From Acinetobacter sp. ANC 4558 (lineage in GTDB: Bacteria; Pseudomonadota; Gammaproteobacteria; Pseudomonadales; Moraxellaceae), in assembly GCF_002135375.1 (NCBI RefSeq), contig NZ_NEGH01000003.1, forward strand, positions 1 to 64,000: a stretch of DNA of 64,000 nucleotides, given 5' to 3'. The number at the start of each line of letters is the position of its first letter. The stretch's first letter is position 1. Both the position numbers and the translations under genes were made by a program. The notes under the pieces are model-generated. The model was given only the letters and a program-made list of their open reading frames with translations. It was not told where the DNA came from and did not search any database. Positions 54,121 through 63,080 of this stretch are shown here, piece by piece.

Positions 54121-55545
54121 ATGACGACCTTACATGCCATTTTCCCTTATCATATATTTAGAGCCTATGACATTCGGGGAAAAATAAATGTGCTCACAGC
54201 TCAAGTTGTTCAGGCGATTGCATATGGGTTAATTGAACAATTTGAAAGTATCAATCAATATGAAATCGTATTGGGCTATGATGCAAGATTAACAAGTCCA
54301 AGTTATGCTGCAATCATTGCAGATATGTTTAAATCTGAGAATTTTAAAGTGATTGAAATTGGATGCTGCTCTAGTCCAATGATGTATTTTTTTGCCCGTC
54401 AAACAGGTGGAAATGGCATTATGGTGACCGCAAGTCATAATCCAAAATCAGATAATGGCTTAAAATGGATGAGGAAAGGATTGCCTCCAACGCCAGAAAT
54501 GATTCAGCAGGTCGCATTAATAGCTCATCAATATTATGATGCTAAGTTACAAATCACGAATGCATCGATTTCTCACCAAATTAATCAAGAATTGTGTTTA
54601 CAGTATCAACAGGCATTATTGTCAGATATTCATTTAAAGCGATCATTTAAAATTGTATTGGATGGGATGCATGGCTCGGCAGGTTTTTTAGCTGAATCTG
54701 TACTAAAAAAGTTGGGCTGCACTGTAATTTCACTAAGATGTAATATTGATGGGAATTTTCCTGATAATGCGCCAGACCCTTCAAAAGAACAACATTTAAC
54801 TCAATTAAAATACGCAATTAAAGAACAGCATGCCGATATAGGCATTGCGCTTGATGGTGATGGTGATCGACTAGTTATATTTGATGAAAATGCGCAGTTA
54901 ATAACGGCCGATCGTGTTTTGTCACTCTGTGCTCAAATATGTTTAGAACAGCATCCACATGCAGAAATTGTATACGATGTAAAATGTTCGTCGATGGTTC
55001 GAAATACGATTCAGAATTTAGGAGGAATACCTAAAATGATTCGAACGGGAAGCACTTTTTTACGGAAATATTTAGCTCATTCAAACGGGAAAGCTGTTTT
55101 TGGTGGCGAATATGCAGGTCATTATGTCTTTAATGACGGCCGTGGTCATGGATATGATGATGGCTTATATGCAGCATTAAGAATTTTAGAATATTTAAGC
55201 TGTTCTTCTCATACAACGCTTTCAGCACTATTTCGTCAATACCCTGAACGGTGTAGCACAGAAGACACTTATATTAGTACCTATACAATAACGCCACAGC
55301 TGGTTTTAGATAATGTCGCTTTAAAGTCTCAGGCATTTGATGCACAAATGAGTAAAATAGACGGTATACGACTTGATTTTAAAGATGGATTTGGCATCAT
55401 TCGAGCATCGAATACGGGTGAATATTTTACTGTTCGATTTGATGCGGATAATCCTGCACGTTTAAATGATATTCGAGGAGCATTTGCTGCGATGTTAAGC
55501 GATGATTATCCTCAAATTGCCCTAGATATATTAGATGCTCAATAA
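54121..55545 (+). CDS. Phosphomannomutase/phosphoglucomutase (AlgC-like)
   Basis: A 474-residue alpha-D-phosphohexomutase. The phosphoserine loop VTASHNPKSDNGLK near residue 102 and the metal loop LDGDGDRLV near 244 are complete, followed by the sugar-binding GEYAGHYVF near 322 and the phosphate-binding RASNTGEYFTVRFD near the end. It links hexose-6-P and hexose-1-P for surface polysaccharide or lipid A synthesis; AlgC-type enzymes serve both mannose and glucose. It lies 10 nt before argB. Confidence 0.92.
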   Translation: MTTLHAIFPYHIFRAYDIRGKINVLTAQVVQAIAYGLIEQFESINQYEIVLGYDARLTSPSYAAIIADMFKSENFKVIEIGCCSSPMMYFFARQTGGNGIMVTASHNPKSDNGLKWMRKGLPPTPEMIQQVALIAHQYYDAKLQITNASISHQINQELCLQYQQALLSDIHLKRSFKIVLDGMHGSAGFLAESVLKKLGCTVISLRCNIDGNFPDNAPDPSKEQHLTQLKYAIKEQHADIGIALDGDGDRLVIFDENAQLITADRVLSLCAQICLEQHPHAEIVYDVKCSSMVRNTIQNLGGIPKMIRTGSTFLRKYLAHSNGKAVFGGEYAGHYVFNDGRGHGYDDGLYAALRILEYLSCSSHTTLSALFRQYPERCSTEDTYISTYTITPQLVLDNVALKSQAFDAQMSKIDGIRLDFKDGFGIIRASNTGEYFTVRFDADNPARLNDIRGAFAAMLSDDYPQIALDILDAQ

Positions 55546-55555
55546 GGAGAGGTGA

Positions 55556-56464
<909 letters not shown>

Positions 56465-56481
56465 TAGAGTATGAGCGTATT

Positions 56482-56507
56482 AGAGCCCGAATAGGGCTCT
56501 TTTTTAT
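56482..56507 (+). terminator. Terminator of argB
   Basis: AGAGCCC / GGGCTCT with a GAATA loop and T6, ~20 nt after argB. Confidence 0.9.
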
Positions 56508-56583
56508 GATCGATTAAATTATATTTGTCATCATTTTGACATTGTATTCACCTAATGTTTTATAAAAAACTTAGGGTGTTTTT

Positions 56584-57357
56584 ATGATGCTGAATGATTT
56601 AGATACATTTCGTCCACCTTCAAATATTCCTTTTCCTAAAAGAAATCATCCAACAATAAAATATCGTTTTGAATGGGCAAATGAACGCCATACATTAAAT
56701 GAGATTCAAAAATTTAGAGCAATTCAATTTTCAGAGCAGTTTAATATTCAGTTTCCAAATGATTTAGATCAAGATGATTATGACTTCAATTGTCAACATG
56801 CCATTTTAAGGAATGCTTGGACCAATGAAATTGTTGCATATACGCGAGTTCGTTTTTTTCATGGTTTTGAAGTTGCACAGAGCTATAGTCAGCAAGAATT
56901 TAAGATAGATCAAATTTTTTTGAGCTCAGATCGGATTGTAGAAATGGGGAGAACTTGCGTACATTCGAAATATCGTTTTAGTCGGGCATTATCCATTTTA
57001 TGGTCTCATATTTTTGATCAATTTATTACAAAAGTGAAAGCAGATTATTTAATAGGTTGTGTGAGTATAAAAATGTTGGGTAATGAGGCAAAAGCCTACT
57101 ATACCCACCACGCGATACAAGCACTACCACCTGAACAAAGCTGTGATATACATGCTAAAAATACTTTTGAACTTGCCTATTCAACAGATTCATTTTCACA
57201 AAAAGAAAAAAAGATACCTAAGTTATTTGATGTCTATTTAAAAATGAATGGACGGTTATCCAAACAAGCATTTTATGATCGAGATTTTAATTGTTTAGAT
57301 TATTTTGTATTAATGGACGTAAAAAAAATGCGAAAAACTTTTAGAATTGAGAGTTAA
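56584..57357 (+). CDS. OlsB-like N-acyltransferase (GNAT superfamily, hemolysin-like)
   Basis: A 257-residue protein. EMGRTCVHSKYRFSRALSILWSHI near residue 120 and LIGCVSIKMLG fit the OlsB/hemolysin-like acyltransferase family, as do the closing PKLFDVYLKMNGRLSKQAFYDRDFNCLDYFVLMDVKKM. OlsB-type enzymes transfer a 3-hydroxyacyl chain from ACP to ornithine, making lyso-ornithine lipid; related members act on other amino acids. The OlsA partner usually beside it is not adjacent here. The PlsC-type gene at 11639 is a candidate. Start at 56584 (an ATG-ATG pair). Confidence 0.78.
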   Translation: MMLNDLDTFRPPSNIPFPKRNHPTIKYRFEWANERHTLNEIQKFRAIQFSEQFNIQFPNDLDQDDYDFNCQHAILRNAWTNEIVAYTRVRFFHGFEVAQSYSQQEFKIDQIFLSSDRIVEMGRTCVHSKYRFSRALSILWSHIFDQFITKVKADYLIGCVSIKMLGNEAKAYYTHHAIQALPPEQSCDIHAKNTFELAYSTDSFSQKEKKIPKLFDVYLKMNGRLSKQAFYDRDFNCLDYFVLMDVKKMRKTFRIES

Positions 57358-57464
57358 CAGATATAGAAATATAGATATCTTTATTTATTTAGCGTTGTGA
57401 TTTGCAAAAGAGATGTGATCTCATGCAGAATATTCCTATAAATAATTATGTTTGATTGAATTTT

Positions 57465-58313
57465 ATGTGCCAGCTTCTTGGAATGAATTGTGCGACGCCA
57501 ACAGACATCACGTTTTCATTTCGTGGGTTTTCACAGCGTGCAGGTATTACTTCGGATCATTCAGATGGCTTTGGTATTGCTTTTTTTGAAGATAAGGCAT
57601 GTCGATTATTTGTAGACAATCAGTCTGCAGTTGAATCTCCAATTGCAGAACTTATTCGAAATTATCCCATTAAATCTCGAAATGTGATCGCGCATATTCG
57701 TAAAGCAACGCAAGGTAAAATTAATTTAGAAAATTCACATCCCTTTATGCGTGAACTTTGGGGAAGACAGTGGATTTTTGCACACAATGGCGATTTACAT
57801 GGTTTTCATCCAGAACTTTCAGGACGTTATACACCTGTAGGAAATACCGACAGCGAACGTTCATTTTGTTATTTACTGGATCAGTTAGTGATGCATTTTG
57901 GATATAAAGAGCCTTTATTAGACGATATTTTTAATGTTTTATTAGATATTTCCCCTAAAATTGCTGAATATGGAACATTTAACTTTTGCCTATCGAATGG
58001 ACAAGCTTTATTTAGTTATGCGGTCACTAAATTACATTGGCTAGTCAGAGAGTATCCATTTAAACCTGCACAATTAATTGACTTAGATGTTGAGGTTGAT
58101 TTTAGTCATGTGACAACACCAGAAGATCGTGTTGCAGTAATTACCACTGAACCATTGACGCAGAATGAGAAATGGACAGCTTTTCAACCTGGTGAAATGA
58201 TTTTATTTAAGGATGGCAAACCCATACAAATTCATATGACCCATATTGAACGTTTGGAGCGTGAACGTTTAAATCCAGCGTTAAAACGGATAACAAGAGC
58301 AGATCAGTATTAA
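57465..58313 (+). CDS. Class II glutamine amidotransferase (YafJ-like)
   Basis: A 282-residue Ntn-hydrolase fold protein. MCQLLGMN gives the nucleophile Cys-2 exposed after Met removal; DGFGIAFFEDKACRLF, VIAHIRKATQGKINLENSHPF, WIFAHNGDLHGF and TDSERSFCYLLDQL are conserved substrate-binding segments. The family resembles E. coli YafJ and eukaryotic Dug3/EgtC-type hydrolases. Substrate unknown. The ATG at 57465 is required to place Cys at position 2; a TTG at 57456 is rejected. Confidence 0.92.
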   Translation: MCQLLGMNCATPTDITFSFRGFSQRAGITSDHSDGFGIAFFEDKACRLFVDNQSAVESPIAELIRNYPIKSRNVIAHIRKATQGKINLENSHPFMRELWGRQWIFAHNGDLHGFHPELSGRYTPVGNTDSERSFCYLLDQLVMHFGYKEPLLDDIFNVLLDISPKIAEYGTFNFCLSNGQALFSYAVTKLHWLVREYPFKPAQLIDLDVEVDFSHVTTPEDRVAVITTEPLTQNEKWTAFQPGEMILFKDGKPIQIHMTHIERLERERLNPALKRITRADQY

Positions 58314-58335
58314 AAATAGACAATTGAAATTTTCA

Positions 58336-58373
58336 AGTAATATTTCATATACAAAAATATATGAAATATTACT
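58336..58373. repeat. Perfect 16-bp inverted repeat after the amidotransferase gene
   Basis: AGTAATATTTCATATA at 58336-58351 and its exact complement at 58358-58373 enclose CAAAAA. It is 23 nt after the stop codon; weak U-run, so it may be an mRNA end structure rather than a classic terminator. Confidence 0.7.
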
Positions 58374-58519
58374 CTTTAGGAATGAATCTGTTATTTAGTT
58401 TTTGAGTCAAAAAAAATTAAAAATGACGCCGTAAATGATAATTTTTTAACAAAAAGCATGTTTTATTAAATAGATTCCTTTCAAATAATAGTGAAAAACA
58501 AAGAACAGCAATTTTGCGC

Positions 58520-58556
58520 AGCAAACTAAGGTTCGCTTTAGTTTGCTTTTTTTTTT
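58520..58556 (+). terminator. Strong terminator with UUCG tetraloop
   Basis: AGCAAACTAAGG / CTTTAGTTTGCT with a UUCG loop and a T-run of about 10. It lies ~205 nt after the nearest upstream gene, so it may end a short transcript or small RNA in 58374-58556, or the long 3' UTR of the amidotransferase gene. I find no convincing promoter in between. Confidence 0.88.
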
Positions 58557-58611
58557 GATTTTCCGTTATGAGAAGGGCAAAATAGCCATAGATTTTTAAT
58601 AGGAAAGCATC

Positions 58612-59694
58612 ATGTCTCATAATGCTCTATCACGATGGCTATCGCCAATAATGGCATTTTGTTTATCATTTATTATTATTACAACATTAGCACCAGTCAC
58701 AGGAATACAAGTCGAGCGCCAGATTGATTTTTGGATTCTTTGGTTGTTGACAATGGTGATTTTAGCATTACCTATTTGTTATTTAGAAATTGCACTCGCT
58801 AAGCGCTCTAAAACGACGGCATTGCATGCTTTATCAAGCTTAACTAGAGATGCAGATGCCTCTTCAAAATGGCGTGTTGTGGGCTGGTTAGCTGTTATTT
58901 TTATTCCATTTCTAGCTGGTGCTATTTTAAATAATGCTGCTCAGTTATTAATGGTTTATGCTGTACCTAGGTTTGAATCTAACCTTTTATTTGTTGGTCT
59001 TGCAATTTTGGCAGTCGTGATTTCTTTTATTCCGCGAGGAATAATTGTTTTACTCACCGCACTGGGTGTGATTTCTTCCTTAGTGTTTGCCAATGTCATT
59101 GGAACCGCTTTACCCGAATGGCAAGTTACACCACTTGAACTTTCTGAATGGGGACATGCGACTATTCTTGCATTGGTTGCGAGTGGTTTAGGACTAGGAC
59201 TATATTCTCAATCTAATTTATCTACCATCCAATCTGAAGATGTTGCGACTAAAACAGCTTTACCCGTATGGATTGCACAATTATTTGCAGTGATTGCATT
59301 TGGTTTTTTTGCAATTCGTACAGAAATTCCAGCAGTCGCATTCATTTTGGCTGTACTTGCTGGCTCAGCTTTATTGCTGCAAATGGCAAGAGAGCAATTG
59401 GCACAGCGTCAAACTTCCGTCATTGTGCAATGGGTTATTTTACTGGTCGCTTTATTCATTTGGGCGATTCCACAAACGAGTGTAGTTTTTAATCATGTTA
59501 TTGTACTTTGGGGGCTCATCATTTGTTTTATTTACGCAATTTTTGCAGGCTGGATTATGAAAATTAGCCATTTGCGTAAATCGATGAATTTTAGCCACGA
59601 AATATTTTATAATCTTTGGCGTATTGCTGTACGTATTATTCTTCCACTCGGTATTATTATGGCAATCATTGCTTATCTTGGGCAATGGATATAA
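58612..59694 (+). CDS. NSS-like polytopic membrane protein
   Basis: A 360-residue protein with ten to eleven hydrophobic segments. Helices 1-3 resemble sodium:neurotransmitter symporter proteins (for example ALPICYLEIALAKRS near residue 57, where family members have a GLPLLFLE-type segment), but the protein is shorter than standard members and lacks a clear sodium-site signature. An Asn-Asn pair in GAILNNAAQLLM near 105 is notable. I call it NSS-like; transport of an amino acid-like compound is inferred. Its stop overlaps the rnfH start. Confidence 0.7.
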   Translation: MSHNALSRWLSPIMAFCLSFIIITTLAPVTGIQVERQIDFWILWLLTMVILALPICYLEIALAKRSKTTALHALSSLTRDADASSKWRVVGWLAVIFIPFLAGAILNNAAQLLMVYAVPRFESNLLFVGLAILAVVISFIPRGIIVLLTALGVISSLVFANVIGTALPEWQVTPLELSEWGHATILALVASGLGLGLYSQSNLSTIQSEDVATKTALPVWIAQLFAVIAFGFFAIRTEIPAVAFILAVLAGSALLLQMAREQLAQRQTSVIVQWVILLVALFIWAIPQTSVVFNHVIVLWGLIICFIYAIFAGWIMKISHLRKSMNFSHEIFYNLWRIAVRIILPLGIIMAIIAYLGQWI

Positions 59695-60017
59695 TGAATA
59701 TGATTCCATACGTTTGGGTTGCTTATGCGACACCAGATCAGCAGTTGAATCTTGCAGTTGAATATCAAGAGGGATTAACTGCCAAAGAAGCAATTGAATT
59801 AAGCGGTATTCGTATGCAGGTTGATTTGCCTGAAATCTTACAATTGGGAATTTTTGGTGTTCGTCTTACAGATGAGAATCAAATACTGGCTGTTGGTGAT
59901 CGGGTCGAGATATATCGTGCATTAACAGTGAACCCTAAAGATATTCGAAGAAAACGAGCAGAAAACCATCCAGTTGGACGAATTATTAAGGGTAATCGAT
60001 TTAAACAATTGAAATAA
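59694..60017 (+). CDS. rnfH: RnfH-family ubiquitin-fold protein
   Basis: A 107-residue protein with the beta-grasp pattern of RnfH/UPF0125 proteins: IPYVWVAYATPDQQ, the central LGIFGVRLTDENQILAVGDRVEIYRAL, and the basic C terminus NPKDIRRKRAE. Its ATG overlaps the last base of the previous stop codon (TAATG), so translation is probably coupled. RnfH is often found beside rnf or ratA genes; neither is here. Function not known. Confidence 0.9.
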   Translation: MNMIPYVWVAYATPDQQLNLAVEYQEGLTAKEAIELSGIRMQVDLPEILQLGIFGVRLTDENQILAVGDRVEIYRALTVNPKDIRRKRAENHPVGRIIKGNRFKQLK

Positions 60018-60021
60018 TATG

Positions 60022-60050
60022 AAAAACCCCTCAAAGAGGGGTTTTATTTT
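60022..60050. terminator. Bidirectional terminator
   Basis: AAAACCCCTC / GAGGGGTTTT with an AAA loop, between converging rnfH and bamE. Confidence 0.9.
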
Positions 60051-60064
60051 AGCTACTAAAGCAC

Positions 60065-60463
60065 TTATAGTGGGGGCGCATTTAAAATGGTTTCTTTAGA
60101 GCCTGGAAGCCCAGGTTGAGACTCAGGAATAGTTTCTAAACCTTCAATTTTCTCTACGATGCCTTGTGCATTAAAGAAAATTTTTAAATGTTGCCCGTGT
60201 GCAGCAGGGATTTTTGCTTTTTTAGCATAGGTTCCTGGGATATAGTTGTAAATATAGTCCCAGCGTAAAGGATTTAAAGGATCTGATATTGTTGGACTAC
60301 CAAGTAAAAAGCGAACTTGTTGGTGGGTCATTCCCACTTGAATTTTGGCTGCTTGTGCTTGGGTTAAAGGTGTACCTTGAGGAATATCAACTTTATAAAC
60401 GCCTAAGGTTGAACAACCTATAAGCAACGAAGTGACGAATAACGTCAACATGATTTTTTGCAT
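60065..60463 (-). CDS. bamE: Outer membrane protein assembly lipoprotein BamE
   Basis: A 132-residue lipoprotein of the BAM complex. The signal peptide ends in the lipobox LLIGC near residue 17. The SmpA/OmlA fold follows: KIQVGMTHQQVRFLLGSPTISDPLNPLRWDYIY, then LKIFFNAQGIVEKIEG. The C-terminal tail is Pro/Gly-rich. BamE modulates BamA and BamD during insertion of outer-membrane proteins. Divergent from fur, as in other gammaproteobacteria. Confidence 0.96.
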   Translation of the reverse strand: MQKIMLTLFVTSLLIGCSTLGVYKVDIPQGTPLTQAQAAKIQVGMTHQQVRFLLGSPTISDPLNPLRWDYIYNYIPGTYAKKAKIPAAHGQHLKIFFNAQGIVEKIEGLETIPESQPGLPGSKETILNAPPL

Positions 60464-60574
60464 TTTGCTACACTATCCCAAATTAATTATGATGCATTTG
60501 ATCCACGGATAGATCATACTGCATCTTATGTTTGTTGCATATTCCAACTTTAATTTTGTTGAGAGATCTTATTC

Positions 60575-61012
60575 ATGGCTATTTCTAATCAAGACTTACG
60601 AAAGGCTGGACTGAAAGTTACACTTCCACGTATAAAAATACTCGAATTATTAGAAAATTCAAGACAACACCATTTAAGTGCTGAAGATATTTATAAAACA
60701 TTACTTGAGCAAGGGGAAGATGTCGGTTTAGCAACTGTATACCGAGTGTTAACACAGTTTGAAGCCGCAGGTATTATTCAGCGCCATCATTTTGAAAATA
60801 ATCATTCTGTATTTGAAATTATGCAGGAAGATCATCATGATCATATTGTTTGTCAAAACTGTAACAAAGTCGTTGAGTTTACCAACGATGTTATTGAACA
60901 CGAACAACATGAAGTGGCAAGAAAGTTTGGTTTTGAGTTGACTGGACATTCGTTAAATCTTTATGGTTATTGTGATGGACCTGAGTGCCAAGAAGCATTC
61001 CGTAAACGTTAA
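60575..61012 (+). CDS. fur: Ferric uptake regulator Fur
   Basis: A 145-residue metal-dependent repressor of iron uptake genes. The N-terminal winged helix has AGLKVTLPRIKILELLE and VGLATVYRVLTQFEAAGI; the regulatory domain has HHDHIVCQNCNKVVEF, with Cys of the structural-zinc CxxC pair, and a second CDGPEC near the end. Length and motifs normal. GAGAG lies ahead of the ATG. Divergent from bamE. Confidence 0.98.
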   Translation: MAISNQDLRKAGLKVTLPRIKILELLENSRQHHLSAEDIYKTLLEQGEDVGLATVYRVLTQFEAAGIIQRHHFENNHSVFEIMQEDHHDHIVCQNCNKVVEFTNDVIEHEQHEVARKFGFELTGHSLNLYGYCDGPECQEAFRKR

Positions 61013-61025
61013 TTTTATTTAGATC

Positions 61026-61056
61026 AAAAAGGCTTCTTTAAAGAAGCCTTTTTTAT
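61026..61056 (+). terminator. Terminator of fur
   Basis: AAAAAGGCTTCTTTA / its complement, palindromic, followed by T6. 13 nt after fur. Confidence 0.92.
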
Positions 61057-61109
61057 TTGAGATTAAATTTCATATTGAGTATGGGTTAAGTCTACAAATA
61101 TCATTGAGC

Positions 61110-62147
61110 TTATAAGAAAGTTTCTGGTTGTTTTGCTAATGTACGAGCAGTCTGGGCTAAAATTACACCTTTAGAAACTAAGTTTTTTAAACTCTGATCT
61201 AAGGTAATCATGCCGTGATTTGCACCTGTTTGAATGGCTGAATACATTTGAGCCACTTTATTCTCACGAATTAAATTTCGAATTGCAGGAATTCCAATCA
61301 TAATTTCAAAAGCTGCAACACGCCCACCACCATTTTTCTTTAATAAGGTTTGTGAAATAACAGCTTGAAGAGATTCTGATAACATGGTGCGTACCATTTC
61401 TTTTTCCTCTGCTGGAAAAACGTCAATGACGCGGTCTATTGTTTTTGCAGCGGATGTAGTATGTAGCGTGCCAAAGACCAAGTGCCCTGTTTCTGCAGCA
61501 GTAAGTGCAAGACGAATGGTTTGAAGATCTCGCATTTCACCAACAAGAATAATATCGGGATCTTCACGCAGTGCAGAACGTAATGCTTCATTAAACCCAA
61601 AAGTATCTTTATGTACTTCGCGTTGATTGACTAAGCATTTTTTAGATGGATGAATGAATTCGATTGGATCTTCAACCGTTAAAACATGCTCATAGCGATT
61701 GTCATTAATATAGTCAATCATTGCAGCTAACGTGGTAGATTTTCCAGAACCTGTAGGTCCTGTAACCAGTACCAATCCTCTTGGAATATCACAAATATTT
61801 TTAAAAACCTGCCCCATATTTAACTCTTCCATCGTTAAAACTTTAGATGGAATTGTTCGAAAAACGGCACTGATACCACGATTCTGATGAAAAGCATTCA
61901 CACGAAAACGCGCTAAATTTGAAATCTGAAAAGAAAAATCAATTTCTAAGCTTTCTTCAAATTTTTGCTGTTGTTTTTCATTCATAGTGTCATAAATGAG
62001 TTTTTGTATTTCATGATGTTCTAATATAGGCAGGTTGATTCTTTTAATTTCACCATCCACTCGTATGAGTGGTGGCATTCCTGCAGATAAATGTAGATCT
62101 GATGCATTATTTTTTGTTGCAAACGTTAATAGTTCTATAATATCCAT
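61110..62147 (-). CDS. pilT: Type IV pilus retraction ATPase PilT
   Basis: A 345-residue hexameric ATPase that powers pilus retraction, hence twitching and DNA uptake. LTFATKNNASDLHLSAGMPP at the N terminus, Walker A TGPTGSGKSTT at 129-139, TVEDPIEFIH (Asp box), DPDIILVGEMRD (Walker B) and the His box GHLVFGTLHT, followed by AIRNLIRENKVAQMYS. Complete. Divergent from yggS, the typical neighbour; pilU is not in the window. Confidence 0.97.
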   Translation of the reverse strand: MDIIELLTFATKNNASDLHLSAGMPPLIRVDGEIKRINLPILEHHEIQKLIYDTMNEKQQQKFEESLEIDFSFQISNLARFRVNAFHQNRGISAVFRTIPSKVLTMEELNMGQVFKNICDIPRGLVLVTGPTGSGKSTTLAAMIDYINDNRYEHVLTVEDPIEFIHPSKKCLVNQREVHKDTFGFNEALRSALREDPDIILVGEMRDLQTIRLALTAAETGHLVFGTLHTTSAAKTIDRVIDVFPAEEKEMVRTMLSESLQAVISQTLLKKNGGGRVAAFEIMIGIPAIRNLIRENKVAQMYSAIQTGANHGMITLDQSLKNLVSKGVILAQTARTLAKQPETFL

Positions 62148-62284
62148 TTAAGTCCCCAAGCATGAATATAGTTTTTTTGAGTGAATATAGTTTTAATTAT
62201 TTTGATAGAATAAGGCTTTCTGCGAACTTAACCAACAGTTTGTTGAAATTAAAAGTAAAAAATTTCTGAAAAGAGAATATCTTA

Positions 62285-62971
62285 ATGGCTAGCCTTCAAA
62301 TATTACATCGTTCAGTTTTAGAACAAATTCATCAAGCTTGTCTTTTAGCCAAGAGAATGCCAGAAGAAGTACGGTTGTTAGCAGTGTCTAAAACGCATCC
62401 TAGTGCGGCATTACGAGAGATGTACGACGCTGGACAGCGGGCATTTGGAGAAAACTACTTACAAGAAGCATTGGCTAAAATTGATGAATTAAAGGACTTA
62501 AATATTGAGTGGCATTTTATTGGTCATGTGCAAAGAAATAAAACCAAACTATTAGCAGAAAAATTTACATGGGTACATGGGGTAGATCGGTTAATTATTG
62601 CAGAGCGTTTATCTAATCAGCGTGAGAGTTCACAAGAACCATTAAATATCTGTTTACAAGTCAACATTGATGCTCAAGACAGTAAAGATGGTTGTCAACC
62701 TAAAGAGGTTGCATTGTTAGTTCGTGAAATAAGCCAACTTCCTCATTTAAAACTACGCGGTCTAATGGTAATCCCTGCACCGAATAATGTGCATGCATTT
62801 ATGGATGCACATGAATTATTTGAAAAGGTAAAGACTGAGCATTTACATCCAGAAGATTGGGATACACTTAGTATGGGAATGTCTGGAGATATGTTAGAGG
62901 CGATTCAAGCAGGTTCAACAATGGTACGTGTGGGGACAGCGTTGTTTGGAGCACGAGATTACTCGAAATAA
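62285..62971 (+). CDS. yggS: Pyridoxal phosphate homeostasis protein YggS (PLPBP)
   Basis: A 228-residue alanine-racemase-fold protein. VRLLAVSKTHPSAALREMYDAG holds the PLP-binding Lys (SKTH) near residue 36, followed by FGENYLQEALAKI, WHFIGHVQRNKTKLL, LQVNIDAQDSKDG and LSMGMSGDMLEAIQAGSTMVRVGTALFG. It buffers cellular PLP. Its gene lies opposite pilT in many proteobacteria. Normal length. Confidence 0.97.
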   Translation: MASLQILHRSVLEQIHQACLLAKRMPEEVRLLAVSKTHPSAALREMYDAGQRAFGENYLQEALAKIDELKDLNIEWHFIGHVQRNKTKLLAEKFTWVHGVDRLIIAERLSNQRESSQEPLNICLQVNIDAQDSKDGCQPKEVALLVREISQLPHLKLRGLMVIPAPNNVHAFMDAHELFEKVKTEHLHPEDWDTLSMGMSGDMLEAIQAGSTMVRVGTALFGARDYSK

Positions 62972-63080
62972 TCAGCATTTGCTATAATAAAGAATAGAGA
63001 GTTTTTGTATTTATAAAATTCTATTGATCTGATTTTTCTAAAATGCCTATGACTAATTGAGCCATAGGCATAATCAAAAA

